DNA of 64,000 bases, taken from contig NZ_JQBF01000002.1 in NCBI RefSeq assembly GCF_001437285.1, positions 1-64,000 on the forward strand. The letters run 5' to 3'. Position numbers and translations under genes: made by a program. Positions 25,748 to 34,326 of the stretch are shown here, in pieces. The number at the start of each line of letters is the position of its first letter. Position 1 is the stretch's first letter. This DNA is from Pediococcus pentosaceus (GTDB lineage: Bacteria; Bacillota; Bacilli; Lactobacillales; Lactobacillaceae). The notes beneath the pieces are model-generated. The model made no database searches, was not told where the DNA came from, and saw nothing but the letters and a program-made list of their open reading frames with translations.

Positions 25748-26455
25748 GTGAAAAAATTCTTTACGATTATTGGTGGAATGGGGACTCCAGCAACTGAAAG
25801 TTACATTAGGTTATTAAATGCTAGAACTCCTACCCATCGCGATCAAGATTATTTAAATTACATTTTAGTAAACCATGCTACAGTTCCGGATCGTTCAACC
25901 TATTTAATGGACCATTCGCAACCAAACCCTTACCCAGATTTATTAGAGGACATTCAAGAACAAAGCAAGCTGAATCCAGCCTTTTTTGTAATTGCCTGTA
26001 ATACTGCACACTTTTTCTATGATGATTTGCAAAAAGCAACGGATGTGCCCATTGTGCATATGCCCCGCGAAACTGTAAAACATATCAAAGAGCAGTATCC
26101 AAATGCTAAAAAAATCGGGATTATTGGGACACCTGGAACGACTAGTGATGGAATTTATGACCGTGAATTGTTAGCTGAAGGTTTTGAAGTTGTTAAACCA
26201 ACTAAAGCAATTCAGGATTTAACTAGCAAGTTAATTTTTGATGATATCAAAGAACAAAATCTAGTCGATGCTGAGCTTTTCTATCATATTCTAAAAATGA
26301 TGGTAGAAGAACAAGGAGCCGATGTGGTAATTTTAGGTTGTACTGAATTATCGTATGCTCAGGAAATGGCTCATGATCACAGTTTTCCGGTTGCAGATTC
26401 ACAATCGGTATTAGTAGATAAATCGATCGAAATGGCTTTGAAACTAAGAAAGTAA
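25748..26455 (+). CDS. racD: aspartate racemase
   Basis: 235 residues, cofactor-independent Asp/Glu racemase that interconverts L- and D-aspartate. The two catalytic cysteines are visible: Cys84 in ACNTAHFF and Cys198 in LGCTELSYA, with the family N-terminus IIGGMGTPATESY. The start is GTG, with AAGGGGT 9-10 bases upstream that also belongs to the end of aslA. Last gene of the crossbridge operon, supplying D-Asp to AslA; a strong terminator follows. Glutamate racemase is the related alternative, but the context favours aspartate. Confidence 0.94.
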   Translation: MKKFFTIIGGMGTPATESYIRLLNARTPTHRDQDYLNYILVNHATVPDRSTYLMDHSQPNPYPDLLEDIQEQSKLNPAFFVIACNTAHFFYDDLQKATDVPIVHMPRETVKHIKEQYPNAKKIGIIGTPGTTSDGIYDRELLAEGFEVVKPTKAIQDLTSKLIFDDIKEQNLVDAELFYHILKMMVEEQGADVVILGCTELSYAQEMAHDHSFPVADSQSVLVDKSIEMALKLRK

Positions 26456-26460
26456 AAATA

Positions 26461-26501
26461 AAAGTTGGGATTAAACTAAACCAGTTTGTCCCAACTTTTT
26501 A
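26461..26501 (+). terminator. terminator of the crossbridge operon
   Basis: AAAGTTGGGA (26461-26470) pairs with TCCCAACTTT (26489-26498), with an inner AAAC/GTTT pair, then T residues. Confidence 0.88.
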
Positions 26502-26524
26502 CTATGATTAACTTGGAGGAAGAG

Positions 26525-27337
26525 ATGAGTAAACGAAGAAGAAAAAATAAGCAGTCTACTAGTATTTGGCTTGTTTTAGTAATTGCCATTTTAGGAACTT
26601 TTTTCAAAGGAAATGATATTCATCAGTTTGTTTCTAATCTGACTAGTCAGGGGATCCCACAAACGACTAAATCGGTTAAAAGTGTCGAGGATACTCAATT
26701 ATCTCAACAAACTTTTAAATCCGGTGGAACAGCTTATATTTACGTTAACAATAATAAAAGTACCCTTAATCCCGCAGATTGGAAGAAAAACCAAATTATT
26801 TACGGTAATTTAGATCGTTTGAATCGGACGACACAAGCAACGGGATATCTAAGTCGTGTAAACTTAGTTAAGTCGAATACCAGAACCAGTCAGACTTGGA
26901 ATCCAACTGGTTGGCATCAAAAACGTTTAACCATTAACGGTAAAACAACTGAAATTCAGAACCGAGGCCATTTACTAGCATATTCAATTACTGGTAAATT
27001 TGATCAAAATGGGAATTTCAATGCTCATGAATTAGGATCATTAGATAATCCCAAAAATCTAGCTACTCAAACAGCATACAGTAATCAGCAGACTATGCAA
27101 ATTTTTGAGGAACGGGTACGGGATGCATTAGCTAAGAATAAAAAGGTTATTTACCGCGTTTCGACTGTTTTTAAAGGAAATGGATTAATGCCAACTGGCT
27201 ACCATGCGGAAGCTATTGCAACAGATGGATCGTTAAATTTTAACGTTTTTGTTTGGAATGTACAACCAGGGGTTCAATTTGATTATGCAACCGGACGATC
27301 ACGAGTGGATCGTAGTATGACAGTAAGAGCAAATTAA
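26525..27337 (+). CDS. membrane-anchored DNA/RNA non-specific endonuclease
   Basis: 270 residues. Basic N-terminus (MSKRRRKNK) and one hydrophobic segment (about 14-30) give an N-in anchor, so the nuclease domain lies outside the cell. The beta-beta-alpha-metal active site shows NRGHLLAYS, whose His is the general base, and a downstream Asn-rich segment (ATQTAYSNQQ) with the metal-binding Asn; this is the EndA/DNA-entry-nuclease type. It could serve nutrient DNA breakdown or uptake; no competence genes adjoin. Start at 26525 is set by GGAGGAAGAG. The promoter must lie in or near the racD terminator, unless transcription reads through. Confidence 0.88.
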   Translation: MSKRRRKNKQSTSIWLVLVIAILGTFFKGNDIHQFVSNLTSQGIPQTTKSVKSVEDTQLSQQTFKSGGTAYIYVNNNKSTLNPADWKKNQIIYGNLDRLNRTTQATGYLSRVNLVKSNTRTSQTWNPTGWHQKRLTINGKTTEIQNRGHLLAYSITGKFDQNGNFNAHELGSLDNPKNLATQTAYSNQQTMQIFEERVRDALAKNKKVIYRVSTVFKGNGLMPTGYHAEAIATDGSLNFNVFVWNVQPGVQFDYATGRSRVDRSMTVRAN

Positions 27338-27342
27338 AGATT

Positions 27343-27376
27343 AAACGATTAATCGATATGATTAATCGTTTTTTTA
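27343..27376 (+). terminator. terminator of the nuclease gene
   Basis: AAACGATTAATC pairs perfectly with GATTAATCGTTT around GATAT, followed by T residues. Confidence 0.92.
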
Positions 27377-27468
27377 TTACGTTAAACTTTTTAAATTGGA
27401 GTGGAAGATATATACTAAAAACATAAATCTATATGATATCGCTTACTTTACGTTAGGGGGAGACGTTA

Positions 27469-28914
27469 ATGGAAAATTCGAAAGATAATCGAAGCTTTAG
27501 ATGGTTTAATATCGCACTGATTTCATTTACAGCAGTTTGGGGTCTTAACAACGTTGTAAATAATTTTGCTAATCAAGGTTTAGTTGTTATTGTTTCATGG
27601 ATATTAATAATGCTATTATATTTTATTCCGTATACCTTGATGGTAGGTCAACTAGGTTCTACCTTTAGAGAAGCTGAGGGTGGTGTATCGTCATGGATGA
27701 AGGAACTTTCCAATAGCCGTCTGGCTTATTTTGCGGCTTGGACATACTGGGTGGTCCATGTACCATACTTAGCCCAAAAGCCACAAACTATTTTGATTGG
27801 TTTTAGCTGGATGTTCAAAAACAACGGTAGTTTCGTTAATCAAACTCCATCTTATGTTGTTCAAGGATTAAGTTTGATAATCTTTTTAGCATTTGTTTGG
27901 ATGGCTTCCAAAGGAGTGACAACTCTGAACCGAATTGGGAGTATTGCTGGAATTGCGATGTTTATCATGTCAATTTTATTCATTATTTTAGGAATTTCAG
28001 CGCCATTTATCACGCATTCAGCTATTGCCACAGCTCACATGGATCAATTTAGTACATATATGCCAAAATTTAATTTTAATTACTTTACAACGATTTCAAT
28101 GCTAGTTTTTGCGGTTGGTGGTGCAGAAAAAATTTCACCATACGTTAACAAAACCAGAAATCCAGCTAAAGAATTTCCGTTGGGAATGATTTTGTTGGCA
28201 ATCATGGTGGCTATATCAGCAATTTTAGGTTCTTTTGCGATGGGAATGATTTTTGATGCACAACATATTCCTAATGACTTGATGGCCAATGGTTCTTATA
28301 CGGCTTTCCAAATTTTGGGTAATCAATTCCACGTTGGTAATACATTAACTTGGATTTACGCCTTTGCTAATATCTTGGCTAATTCGGCAGCTTTAGCGAT
28401 TTCGATCGATGCACCACTACGAATTTTGTTAAATGATGCGGATAGTAATTATGTGCCAGCATTTCTTACTAGAAAAAATGCTAAAGGAATTGCTTATAAT
28501 GGTTACAAATTAACTGCAATTTTAGTTTCAATTATTATTATTGTGCCAGCCTTAGGAATTGGCGGAATGAATGATTTGTATAATTGGTTAATGAATTTAA
28601 ACTCAATTGTTATGCCAATGCGGTACCTTTGGGTATTTGTGGCCTACATGTTATTGATGAAACAAATTAATAATTATAAATCTGATTACGTATTTGTTAA
28701 AAATACTAAGATTGGTTTTGGCTTTGGACTATGGTGCTTTATTTTCACAGCTTTTGCATGTATTTTAGGAGTTATTCCAAAGGCTGATTTTGCAGCTAAT
28801 CCAACTAGCTGGTGGTTCCAATTAGCGCTTAATATTATCACACCATTTGCATTAATTATTTTAGGATTGATTTTACCGGTTATTGCACGGCGAAATCAGA
28901 ATAAGTTAGATTAG
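27469..28914 (+). CDS. APC-superfamily amino acid permease (YjeM/GadC-like)
   Basis: 481 residues with about 12 transmembrane helices. The first helix region (ISFTAVWGLNNVVNNFANQG) and the EAEGGVSSWMKE segment after helix 2 are typical of the glutamate:GABA antiporter-like branch (YjeM, GadC) of the amino acid-polyamine-organocation superfamily. It should move amino acids across the cytoplasmic membrane, by proton symport or exchange; the substrate is unknown and no decarboxylase gene adjoins to suggest an acid-resistance pair. AGGGGGAG precedes the ATG. A TATACT hexamer at 27411-27416 is a possible -10 box. Single-gene unit with its own terminator. Confidence 0.88.
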   Translation: MENSKDNRSFRWFNIALISFTAVWGLNNVVNNFANQGLVVIVSWILIMLLYFIPYTLMVGQLGSTFREAEGGVSSWMKELSNSRLAYFAAWTYWVVHVPYLAQKPQTILIGFSWMFKNNGSFVNQTPSYVVQGLSLIIFLAFVWMASKGVTTLNRIGSIAGIAMFIMSILFIILGISAPFITHSAIATAHMDQFSTYMPKFNFNYFTTISMLVFAVGGAEKISPYVNKTRNPAKEFPLGMILLAIMVAISAILGSFAMGMIFDAQHIPNDLMANGSYTAFQILGNQFHVGNTLTWIYAFANILANSAALAISIDAPLRILLNDADSNYVPAFLTRKNAKGIAYNGYKLTAILVSIIIIVPALGIGGMNDLYNWLMNLNSIVMPMRYLWVFVAYMLLMKQINNYKSDYVFVKNTKIGFGFGLWCFIFTAFACILGVIPKADFAANPTSWWFQLALNIITPFALIILGLILPVIARRNQNKLD

Positions 28915-28953
28915 GACTGAAATTTTTAATTTTATATTAGAGAATGAGAAAGG

Positions 28954-28992
28954 GAAATCCAACTCGTGGCGGAGTTGGGTTTCTCTTTTTTT
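28954..28992 (+). terminator. terminator of the amino acid permease gene
   Basis: AAATCCAACTC pairs with GAGTTGGGTTT around GTGGCG (one G-U pair), then CTCTTTTTTT. Confidence 0.85.
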
Positions 28993-29041
28993 ATGATTCA
29001 ACTTTACAATTCAATTTTTTTGAACTAAAATTAACTCATAT

Positions 29042-29112
29042 GCGAATGTAGTTTAGTGGTAAAATTCAAGCTTCCCAAGCTTGTGTCGCGGGTTCGATTC
29101 CCGTCATTCGCT
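29042..29112 (+). tRNA. tRNA-Gly (CCC), isolated
   Basis: 71 nt. Acceptor GCGAATG pairs with CATTCGC; stem CAAGC/GCTTG encloses loop TTCCCAA, anticodon CCC; discriminator T; no encoded CCA. It is similar to tRNA-Gly(TCC) at 1295, differing mainly in acceptor and anticodon stems. Third glycine isoacceptor in the window. Confidence 0.95.
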
Positions 29113-29146
29113 TCACTGAAAAACAAAATAGATTTATTTAAACAAG

Positions 29147-29182
29147 AAACCCTACTATCAACTAAAGATAGCAGGGTTTTTA
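29147..29182. terminator. terminator of tRNA-Gly and the convergent small membrane gene
   Basis: AAACCCTACTATC pairs with GATAGCAGGGTTT (one A-C mismatch) around AACTAAA, then a T run. A-rich on the left, so it can serve both strands. Confidence 0.85.
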
Positions 29183-29189
29183 TTATAAG

Positions 29190-29474
29190 TTATTTTTTAA
29201 GGTTGAAAGTAACTGTATCCTCATCTTCTAAAATAGCAGAATATCGGTAATACAGTTTCTTTTGAACGTAAGCTGCTTTCCATTTTTGAGATAGAAAGGA
29301 CATCAAGAAAAGGGATGCAGTACTGATGATGCCCGCTAATCCAGCAAACCCAACGTCAACCCAAGGCGCATTCGCGTCGTTAGATTTATTTTTGGAGAGT
29401 AGGGCTTTTGAGACAATAATTTTAGGAGTCTTTGCGTTAATCCTTTTTTTTAAATCACCAGTACTTGTAATCAT
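29190..29474 (-). CDS. small single-TM membrane protein, unknown
   Basis: 94 residues. The ATG at 29474 is placed by AAAGGA nine bases upstream. A basic N-terminal region (about 1-36, rich in Lys) is followed by one strongly hydrophobic segment (about 40-62) and a polar C-terminal part ending LEDEDTVTFNLKK, so an N-in single-pass protein is likely. No family recognised. Monocistronic, between tRNA-Gly and the Cof hydrolase gene on the same strand; 77 bp separate it from the end of that gene. Confidence 0.6.
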   Translation of the reverse strand: MITSTGDLKKRINAKTPKIIVSKALLSKNKSNDANAPWVDVGFAGLAGIISTASLFLMSFLSQKWKAAYVQKKLYYRYSAILEDEDTVTFNLKK

Positions 29475-29551
29475 AGCGATCAATCCTTTCTAGTTAAATA
29501 TAATTGCTCGCCTGCATTATAACACTATCGAAAAAATAAACCGTGTTAATT

Positions 29552-30364
29552 TTATTTAAAAATTAATTTTTCGAGGGCGTTTTTAATGCCATCAGCGTCA
29601 TTAGAACTGGTAATCATATCAGCATGAGATTTGGCTAAATCGGAACCATTCTCCATGGCAACGGCCGTACCAACAAAATCAAACATCGGGATATCGTTTT
29701 GCTCATCACCAAATGCAATGATTTCTTCAGGGTGAATACCTAATTTTTCGGAGAGAGTTTTGAGAGCCGCCCCTTTATTTACATTTTTATGCATAACTTC
29801 AAGAAAATTATCGGCTGCTCGAACCACATAACATTGATCATCAAAGGCAGCATGAACAGCTTCTTCTACTTGATTTAACTCTGCTGTTTCACCAACAAAA
29901 ATGCCCTTAGTAATGGTAAAATCAGCAGGAAGTTGATCAGGAGTTTTAATTAATAAGCCAGCTTTATTTTCCCAAGCCTGGACAACCGTAAAACGATTGA
30001 CTTCAAGGTTACTGGTGTAGATATTGCTGTCACGATCCAGTACGTTATAAGCAACGTGATATTTTCGAGAAAATTCATCCATTGCTCGATAAACTGAGTT
30101 GGAAAGTTCATGACTTGCAATTACTTCACCAGTCACAGATTCGATTACAGAACCGTTATAAGTGATGACGTATTGGTCGTCTGCGGTAATACCCAATTCA
30201 TTTAAGAAAGGCTTTACACCAGCGAGGGGACGCCCTGAACAGAGCACGACTTTAAGGTGGTTTTGAAGACACTTAGCAATGATATCTTTGGTGGATGGTA
30301 ATAGTACGATATTTGAATTTAACAGGGTATCATCTACATCAATAGCAATTAATTTGGGAGTCAT
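29552..30364 (-). CDS. Cof-type HAD phosphatase
   Basis: 270 residues, haloacid dehalogenase superfamily IIB. Motif I DVDDT at 9-13 (nucleophile Asp9), SGRP in motif II (LCSGRPLAGV), a C2 cap, and motif IV GDEQND near the C-terminus. Resembles lactobacillar YidA/YkrA-like sugar-phosphate phosphatases; substrate unknown. GTAGGA stands 6-7 bases before the ATG. It is a distant paralogue of the hydrolase at 17224 (same layout, different cap). Single gene, divergent from the aldo/keto reductase. Confidence 0.9.
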   Translation of the reverse strand: MTPKLIAIDVDDTLLNSNIVLLPSTKDIIAKCLQNHLKVVLCSGRPLAGVKPFLNELGITADDQYVITYNGSVIESVTGEVIASHELSNSVYRAMDEFSRKYHVAYNVLDRDSNIYTSNLEVNRFTVVQAWENKAGLLIKTPDQLPADFTITKGIFVGETAELNQVEEAVHAAFDDQCYVVRAADNFLEVMHKNVNKGAALKTLSEKLGIHPEEIIAFGDEQNDIPMFDFVGTAVAMENGSDLAKSHADMITSSNDADGIKNALEKLIFK

Positions 30365-30536
30365 AAGTAGTCCTACTTTCTAAGTTTTATCTATGTATAA
30401 GTATAGAGATATAAAGTTGATAGTGGCGTTTTTTATGTTAGGAACATTTTCCAAAAATAAGATTCGGATTTGACGAAAAGAAAATAAATTTTTTATATAC
30501 AAATGAAATTTTCAAAATTTTTTTCAAAAAACCAGT

Positions 30537-30542
30537 TATAAT
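30537..30542 (+). promoter_or_regulatory. -10 box of the aldo/keto reductase gene
   Basis: A perfect TATAAT 31 bp before the start codon. The 17-bp upstream position is AT-rich without a good -35 match. Confidence 0.5.
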
Positions 30543-30572
30543 AGAGGATAGTAAACATTTCGGAGGACTAAA

Positions 30573-31418
30573 ATGACTAAGCAAACATTTGAATTTGATA
30601 GCGAACTAGAAGTAAATCGTTTAGGTTTTGGAGCGATGCAATTACCTGGTACAGGAGTTTGGGGACCAAGTACGGATGAAGAAAATGCAGTCGCGGTGGC
30701 AAAAGCAGTTTTAAATAGCGATGTCAATTTTATTGATACAGCAGACTCATACGGGCCTTTTTACGCTAATTTATATATAAAAGCGGCTCTAAAGGATTAT
30801 CAAGGACCGCATAAGCTAATTGCTAGTAAAGTTGGTTTCACGCGTCCAGGCCCTAATCAATGGTCTGTAGTGGGTGATCCAGATTATTTAAGACAACAAG
30901 TAGAGTTAAATTTACGTACACTTGGGCTTGATAGTATCGACTTAATGCAGTTGCATCGAGTTGATCCTCGTTTTCCAATTGAAGAACAAGTTGGTGTTTT
31001 AGCAGATATGCAAAAAGAAGGTAAAATTCGTCATATCGGCTTAAGTCAAGTAACCGTAGAACAAATCAAACGGGCTCAAGCTGTTGCTAAAATTGCATCC
31101 GTCCAAAATCGCTACAATTTAATTGAGCGTGATGATGAAGATGTTCTTCAATATGCAGAAGAAAACCACATGGCATTTATTCCTTGGTTCCCACTGGCGA
31201 CTGGTAGATTAGCTCAAGAAGAACATGGGATTTTATCTCAAATTGCCAATAATCATCTTGCTACGCCAAGCCAAATTGCATTAGCGTGGCTGTTGCAAAA
31301 ATCAGATGTGATTTTGCCAATTCCAGGAACATCTAACATTCAACATTTTGAAAGTAATATCCAAGCAGCTTACATTACACTTTCAGATGCTGAATTTAAT
31401 GCACTAGAACAATTATAA
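30573..31418 (+). CDS. aldo/keto reductase
   Basis: 281 residues, NAD(P)H-dependent oxidoreductase with an (alpha/beta)8 barrel. The catalytic tetrad can be read: Asp and Tyr in DTADSYG, Lys in IASKVGF, His in MQLHRVD. The C-terminal IPGTSN segment binds the cofactor phosphate. It reduces aldehydes or ketones to alcohols; the physiological substrate is unknown. Length is a little short of many homologues. GGAGG precedes the ATG. Monocistronic, just upstream of the argS T-box leader, without a strong terminator between them. Confidence 0.92.
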   Translation: MTKQTFEFDSELEVNRLGFGAMQLPGTGVWGPSTDEENAVAVAKAVLNSDVNFIDTADSYGPFYANLYIKAALKDYQGPHKLIASKVGFTRPGPNQWSVVGDPDYLRQQVELNLRTLGLDSIDLMQLHRVDPRFPIEEQVGVLADMQKEGKIRHIGLSQVTVEQIKRAQAVAKIASVQNRYNLIERDDEDVLQYAEENHMAFIPWFPLATGRLAQEEHGILSQIANNHLATPSQIALAWLLQKSDVILPIPGTSNIQHFESNIQAAYITLSDAEFNALEQL

Positions 31419-31426
31419 TTAAGTAG

Positions 31427-31455
31427 TGGAACTTCATAGAAGAGTCTGATATAAT
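31427..31455 (+). promoter_or_regulatory. promoter of argS (extended -10)
   Basis: TGATATAAT: a perfect TATAAT at 31450-31455 with the TG of an extended -10 at 31447-31448. A weak -35 (TGGAAC) lies 17 bp upstream. Confidence 0.7.
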
Positions 31456-31461
31456 GAATCG

Positions 31462-31656
31462 GTAATTAGTAGGGTAGTAGTAGGCTTTAATCTTATCTAA
31501 GCGAGTCTGAGTTGGTGTGAGTCAGATATAAGGTAAAGTTGAAGGCGTGACCTTATGGATGCTAATTTAATAAATAAGTGGATTATTTAATCAATTAGAG
31601 TGGTACCGCGGGAAATCTCGTCTCTTACATTTTTACGAATGTAAGGGGCGTTTTTT
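31462..31656 (+). promoter_or_regulatory. T-box riboswitch, Arg (specifier CGT)
   Basis: T-box core GTGGTACCGCGG around 31600-31611, followed by a terminator hairpin (CGTCTCTTACATT / AATGTAAGGGGCG with G-U pairs, then six T) at 31618-31655. The probable specifier CGT lies at 31546-31548 in GAAGGCGTGACC. The leader should raise argS expression when tRNA-Arg is uncharged. The array at 1 kb carries tRNA-Arg(ACG), whose inosine would read CGT. Confidence 0.88.
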
Positions 31657-31678
31657 ATTTCGCAGAATGGAGGAAAAA

Positions 31679-33367
31679 ATGGATTATAAGAAGAAAGTTG
31701 CTGCTGCTTTAGCACCTGCACTAAACGAGTATCTTACTGATACAGAAATTTACGAAAAAATTGAAATTCCTAAGGAAAGTAAGATGGGTGATTACGCCTT
31801 TCCAACCTTTACCTTAGCTAAGGTATTGCGCAAAGCACCACAAATGATTGCGAGTGAATTGGTTGAAAAGATTGACCAAGATCAATTTGAAAAGGTTGAA
31901 GTTGCTGGACCATATATTAATTTCTTCCTTGACAAGACTGCTTTTGGAGCAGAAGTTTTAGGTACAGTTTTAAGTCAAAAAGCTGAATATGGTCAAAATG
32001 ACGATGGTAATCAAGGAAATGTTCCAATTGATATGTCATCTCCTAACATTGCTAAACCAATCTCAATGGGACATTTACGGTCAACAGTAATTGGTAACTC
32101 ATTGTCATTAATTATGAGTAAAAATGGGTACAATCCAATTAAGATTAACCATCTTGGAGACTGGGGAACTCAATTTGGTAAGTTGATCACAGCTTACAAG
32201 CTTTGGGGTAGCGAAGAGGAAGTTAAAGCAGATCCAATTAACAAGTTACTTGAATACTATGTTCGTTTCCATAAAGAAGACCAAGAAAAACCAGAACTAG
32301 ACGACATTGCTCGAGACTGGTTTAAGAAGCTTGAAGATGGTGATGAAGAAGCCATGAACCTTTGGCAATGGTTCCGTGAAGAATCGCTAAAATCGTTTAA
32401 GCAAATTTATGACAAACTAGGAATTACATTTGATTCATATAAGGGTGAAGCTTTCTACAACGATAAGATGGATGAAATTGTCCAAATTCTTGAAGACAAG
32501 GGTCTGCTTAAAGAAAGCCAAGGAGCTCAAGTAGTTGACTTAGAGAAGTACAATTTAAATCCAGCATTAATTAAGAAGACGGATGGAGCAACCCTTTACA
32601 TTACTCGTGATTTAGCTGCTGCTTTGTATCGTTACCGGACTTATGATTTTAACCAATCATTGTATGTTGTTGGTGCTGAACAAACTAACCATTTCAAGCA
32701 ACTAAAGGCTGTTTTAAAGGAAATGGGCTTCGATTGGTCGGATGATGTACATCATATTCCATTTGGTTTAATTACCTTGAATGGTAAAAAACTTTCAACT
32801 CGTTCAGGTCGAGTTGTATTGCTGGATGAAGTTTTAAATGATGCGGTTAGTTTGGCTAAAAAACAAATTAACGATAAGAACCCGGATTTAGCCAATGCAG
32901 ATACTGTAGCTAAAGAAGTCGGGGTCGGTGCGGTAATCTTCCATGATCTTAAGAATGAAAGAACTAATTCATTTGATTTCAATCTAGAAGATGTTGTTCG
33001 TTTTGAAGGGGAAACAGGACCTTACGTTCAATATAGTCGAGCTCGTGCTGAAAGTATTTTGAGAAAAGCTGGCGATGTCGAAGAATTCGCTCAATTAAAT
33101 ATTACGGATCCTAAAGCTTGGGATACTTTGAAAGCTCTTCAAGATTTCCCTAATATTGTGAAGCGAGCAGCTGCTCAATATGAACCTTCGGTAATCGCTA
33201 AGTATGCCCTAGGTTTAGCAAAGGCCTTCAACAAATATTATGCTAACTCTAAAATTTTGGCTGACGATGAAGAAAAAACAGCTCGTTTAGCATTGGTTAA
33301 GAGTGTAAGTATTGTACTAGAAGAATCCTTACGCCTATTAGGAGTAAAAGCTCCTGACGAAATGTAA
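31679..33367 (+). CDS. argS: arginyl-tRNA synthetase
   Basis: 562 residues, class I synthetase that charges tRNA-Arg. N-terminal Add-1 domain, then [16 protein letters not shown], whose MGHL is the HIGH-type motif, a KLSTRSG segment in the KMSKS position, and a C-terminal helical anticodon-binding (DALR) domain. Length is normal. Start placed at 31679 (MDYKKK) after GGAGGAAAAA; the in-frame ATG at 31667 overlaps that site. Regulated by the arginine T-box. The Crp-like regulator and argR follow, so this is an arginine-related block, though separated by 265 bp. Confidence 0.97.
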   Translation: MDYKKKVAAALAPALNEYLTDTEIYEKIEIPKESKMGDYAFPTFTLAKVLRKAPQMIASELVEKIDQDQFEKVEVAGPYINFFLDKTAFGAEVLGTVLSQKAEYGQNDDGNQGNVPIDMSSPNIAKPISMGHLRSTVIGNSLSLIMSKNGYNPIKINHLGDWGTQFGKLITAYKLWGSEEEVKADPINKLLEYYVRFHKEDQEKPELDDIARDWFKKLEDGDEEAMNLWQWFREESLKSFKQIYDKLGITFDSYKGEAFYNDKMDEIVQILEDKGLLKESQGAQVVDLEKYNLNPALIKKTDGATLYITRDLAAALYRYRTYDFNQSLYVVGAEQTNHFKQLKAVLKEMGFDWSDDVHHIPFGLITLNGKKLSTRSGRVVLLDEVLNDAVSLAKKQINDKNPDLANADTVAKEVGVGAVIFHDLKNERTNSFDFNLEDVVRFEGETGPYVQYSRARAESILRKAGDVEEFAQLNITDPKAWDTLKALQDFPNIVKRAAAQYEPSVIAKYALGLAKAFNKYYANSKILADDEEKTARLALVKSVSIVLEESLRLLGVKAPDEM

Positions 33368-33417
33368 TAACTGAACTAATTTTAAAATAAAAAAGTGAAT
33401 ATTTCGTAATTTATAAA

Positions 33418-33462
33418 TGAGGACCGCGTTCAAAATGATGTTTTTTGGACCGGTTTTTTATT
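33418..33462 (+). terminator. possible terminator of argS
   Basis: A short GC stem (ACCG against CGGT, extended by G-U pairs) with a large loop, then six T. Weak compared with the other terminators in the window. Confidence 0.35.
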
Positions 33463-33510
33463 TTCTCATAAAATACTCATAATTTTAATCAAGATAGCGC
33501 TTTACAAATG

Positions 33511-33548
33511 AACTACACCTTTTTGGACCTAAACTACACGATTTGGAC
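33511..33548 (+). repeat. two direct repeats, 21 bp apart, upstream of the Crp-like gene
   Basis: AACTACAC followed by TTTGGAC after 3 and 2 bases, at 33511-33528 and 33532-33548. Start-to-start distance is 21 bp, two helical turns. AATTACAT at 33553 keeps the same phase and matches six of eight bases of the first element. TTTTGGACC also occurs at 33443-33451. The arrangement looks like a tandem operator for the regulator encoded 85 bp downstream or for ArgR. Confidence 0.6.
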
Positions 33549-33632
33549 TAAAAATTACATATTAAATTCTGTTTTTGATTCCGTTAGACTGTTTACATCA
33601 TCAAAATCAAACTTATTTGGAGGAATTTAAAC

Positions 33633-34304
33633 ATGGTAAATAATCAGTTGGAGTTAGAGGTTAAGAGTTTCTTAGAAGGACAATCAGATTTTGCTAACTT
33701 ACCTAGTTCGGAAATTACACGATTGAGTCAGGTGATCAGAAAGAAAAAAATTCGCCAAGGACAGTGGATTTTTGATCAGGAGGATGAATTTGAATATGTA
33801 TTTTTGATGAAGGAGGGACACGTTAAATTGTTTTCGATGAATCTAGAAGGGGACATGACTTCTGTCTCATATATCGTTCCGCAGATGGTTTTTCCACTGC
33901 GAGGGATCTTGCAAGGCCGAAAATATTGCTATAATGCAGTTGCAATGTGTACCTCAGAAGTTTACATTTTACCCATCAAAGAGATGCGTAAAATTATTGT
34001 TCATCATTACGCTTTTACGATGGCATTTATGAGACGGATGGAGCACCGCCTTCACCGTTCAGAAAAACTATTAGAAAAAACAACGTGTTCTAGCGCAGCT
34101 CAACGGGTGCGTCAGGTATTAGATTATTTAAATGAAGACTATGCGCAGACGCATGGTACTGTTAAGAAGGTACCTTTTAAAATATTTTTGAAAGATTTGG
34201 CGGTTTTGAGTGCCACTACGAGTGAAACTGCCGGATCGGTAATTAAAGCAATGAAAGAAGAAAAGAAAGTGCTGTATAATAATAAAATAATTTCGTTTAT
34301 ATAA
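33633..34304 (+). CDS. Crp/Fnr-family transcriptional regulator (ArcR-like position)
   Basis: 223 residues. N-terminal cyclic-nucleotide-binding-like beta-barrel (about 20-130, with KEGHVKLFSMNLEGD), a long dimerisation helix (about 135-165), and a C-terminal helix-turn-helix (AVLSATTSETAGSVIKAMKEE). No Fnr-type N-terminal cysteine cluster is present, so oxygen sensing through Fe-S is unlikely. Crp/Fnr proteins next to argR in lactic acid bacteria and staphylococci (ArcR, Flp) control arginine or redox genes; the effector here is unknown. TTGGAGGAA precedes the ATG. argR follows after 22 bp, so the two are probably cotranscribed. Confidence 0.88.
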   Translation: MVNNQLELEVKSFLEGQSDFANLPSSEITRLSQVIRKKKIRQGQWIFDQEDEFEYVFLMKEGHVKLFSMNLEGDMTSVSYIVPQMVFPLRGILQGRKYCYNAVAMCTSEVYILPIKEMRKIIVHHYAFTMAFMRRMEHRLHRSEKLLEKTTCSSAAQRVRQVLDYLNEDYAQTHGTVKKVPFKIFLKDLAVLSATTSETAGSVIKAMKEEKKVLYNNKIISFI

Positions 34305-34326
34305 ATATTGAGCGGAGCGTGAAGAT

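Noticed and set aside
33418-33462. Small RNA gene between argS and the Crp-like gene
   Set aside because: No promoter was seen before it and the hairpin is weak; a poor argS terminator explains it as well.
33490-33508. Possible cre site around AGCGCTTTACA
   Set aside because: The AGCGCT core is off by one base from the cre register; too many mismatches on either strand.
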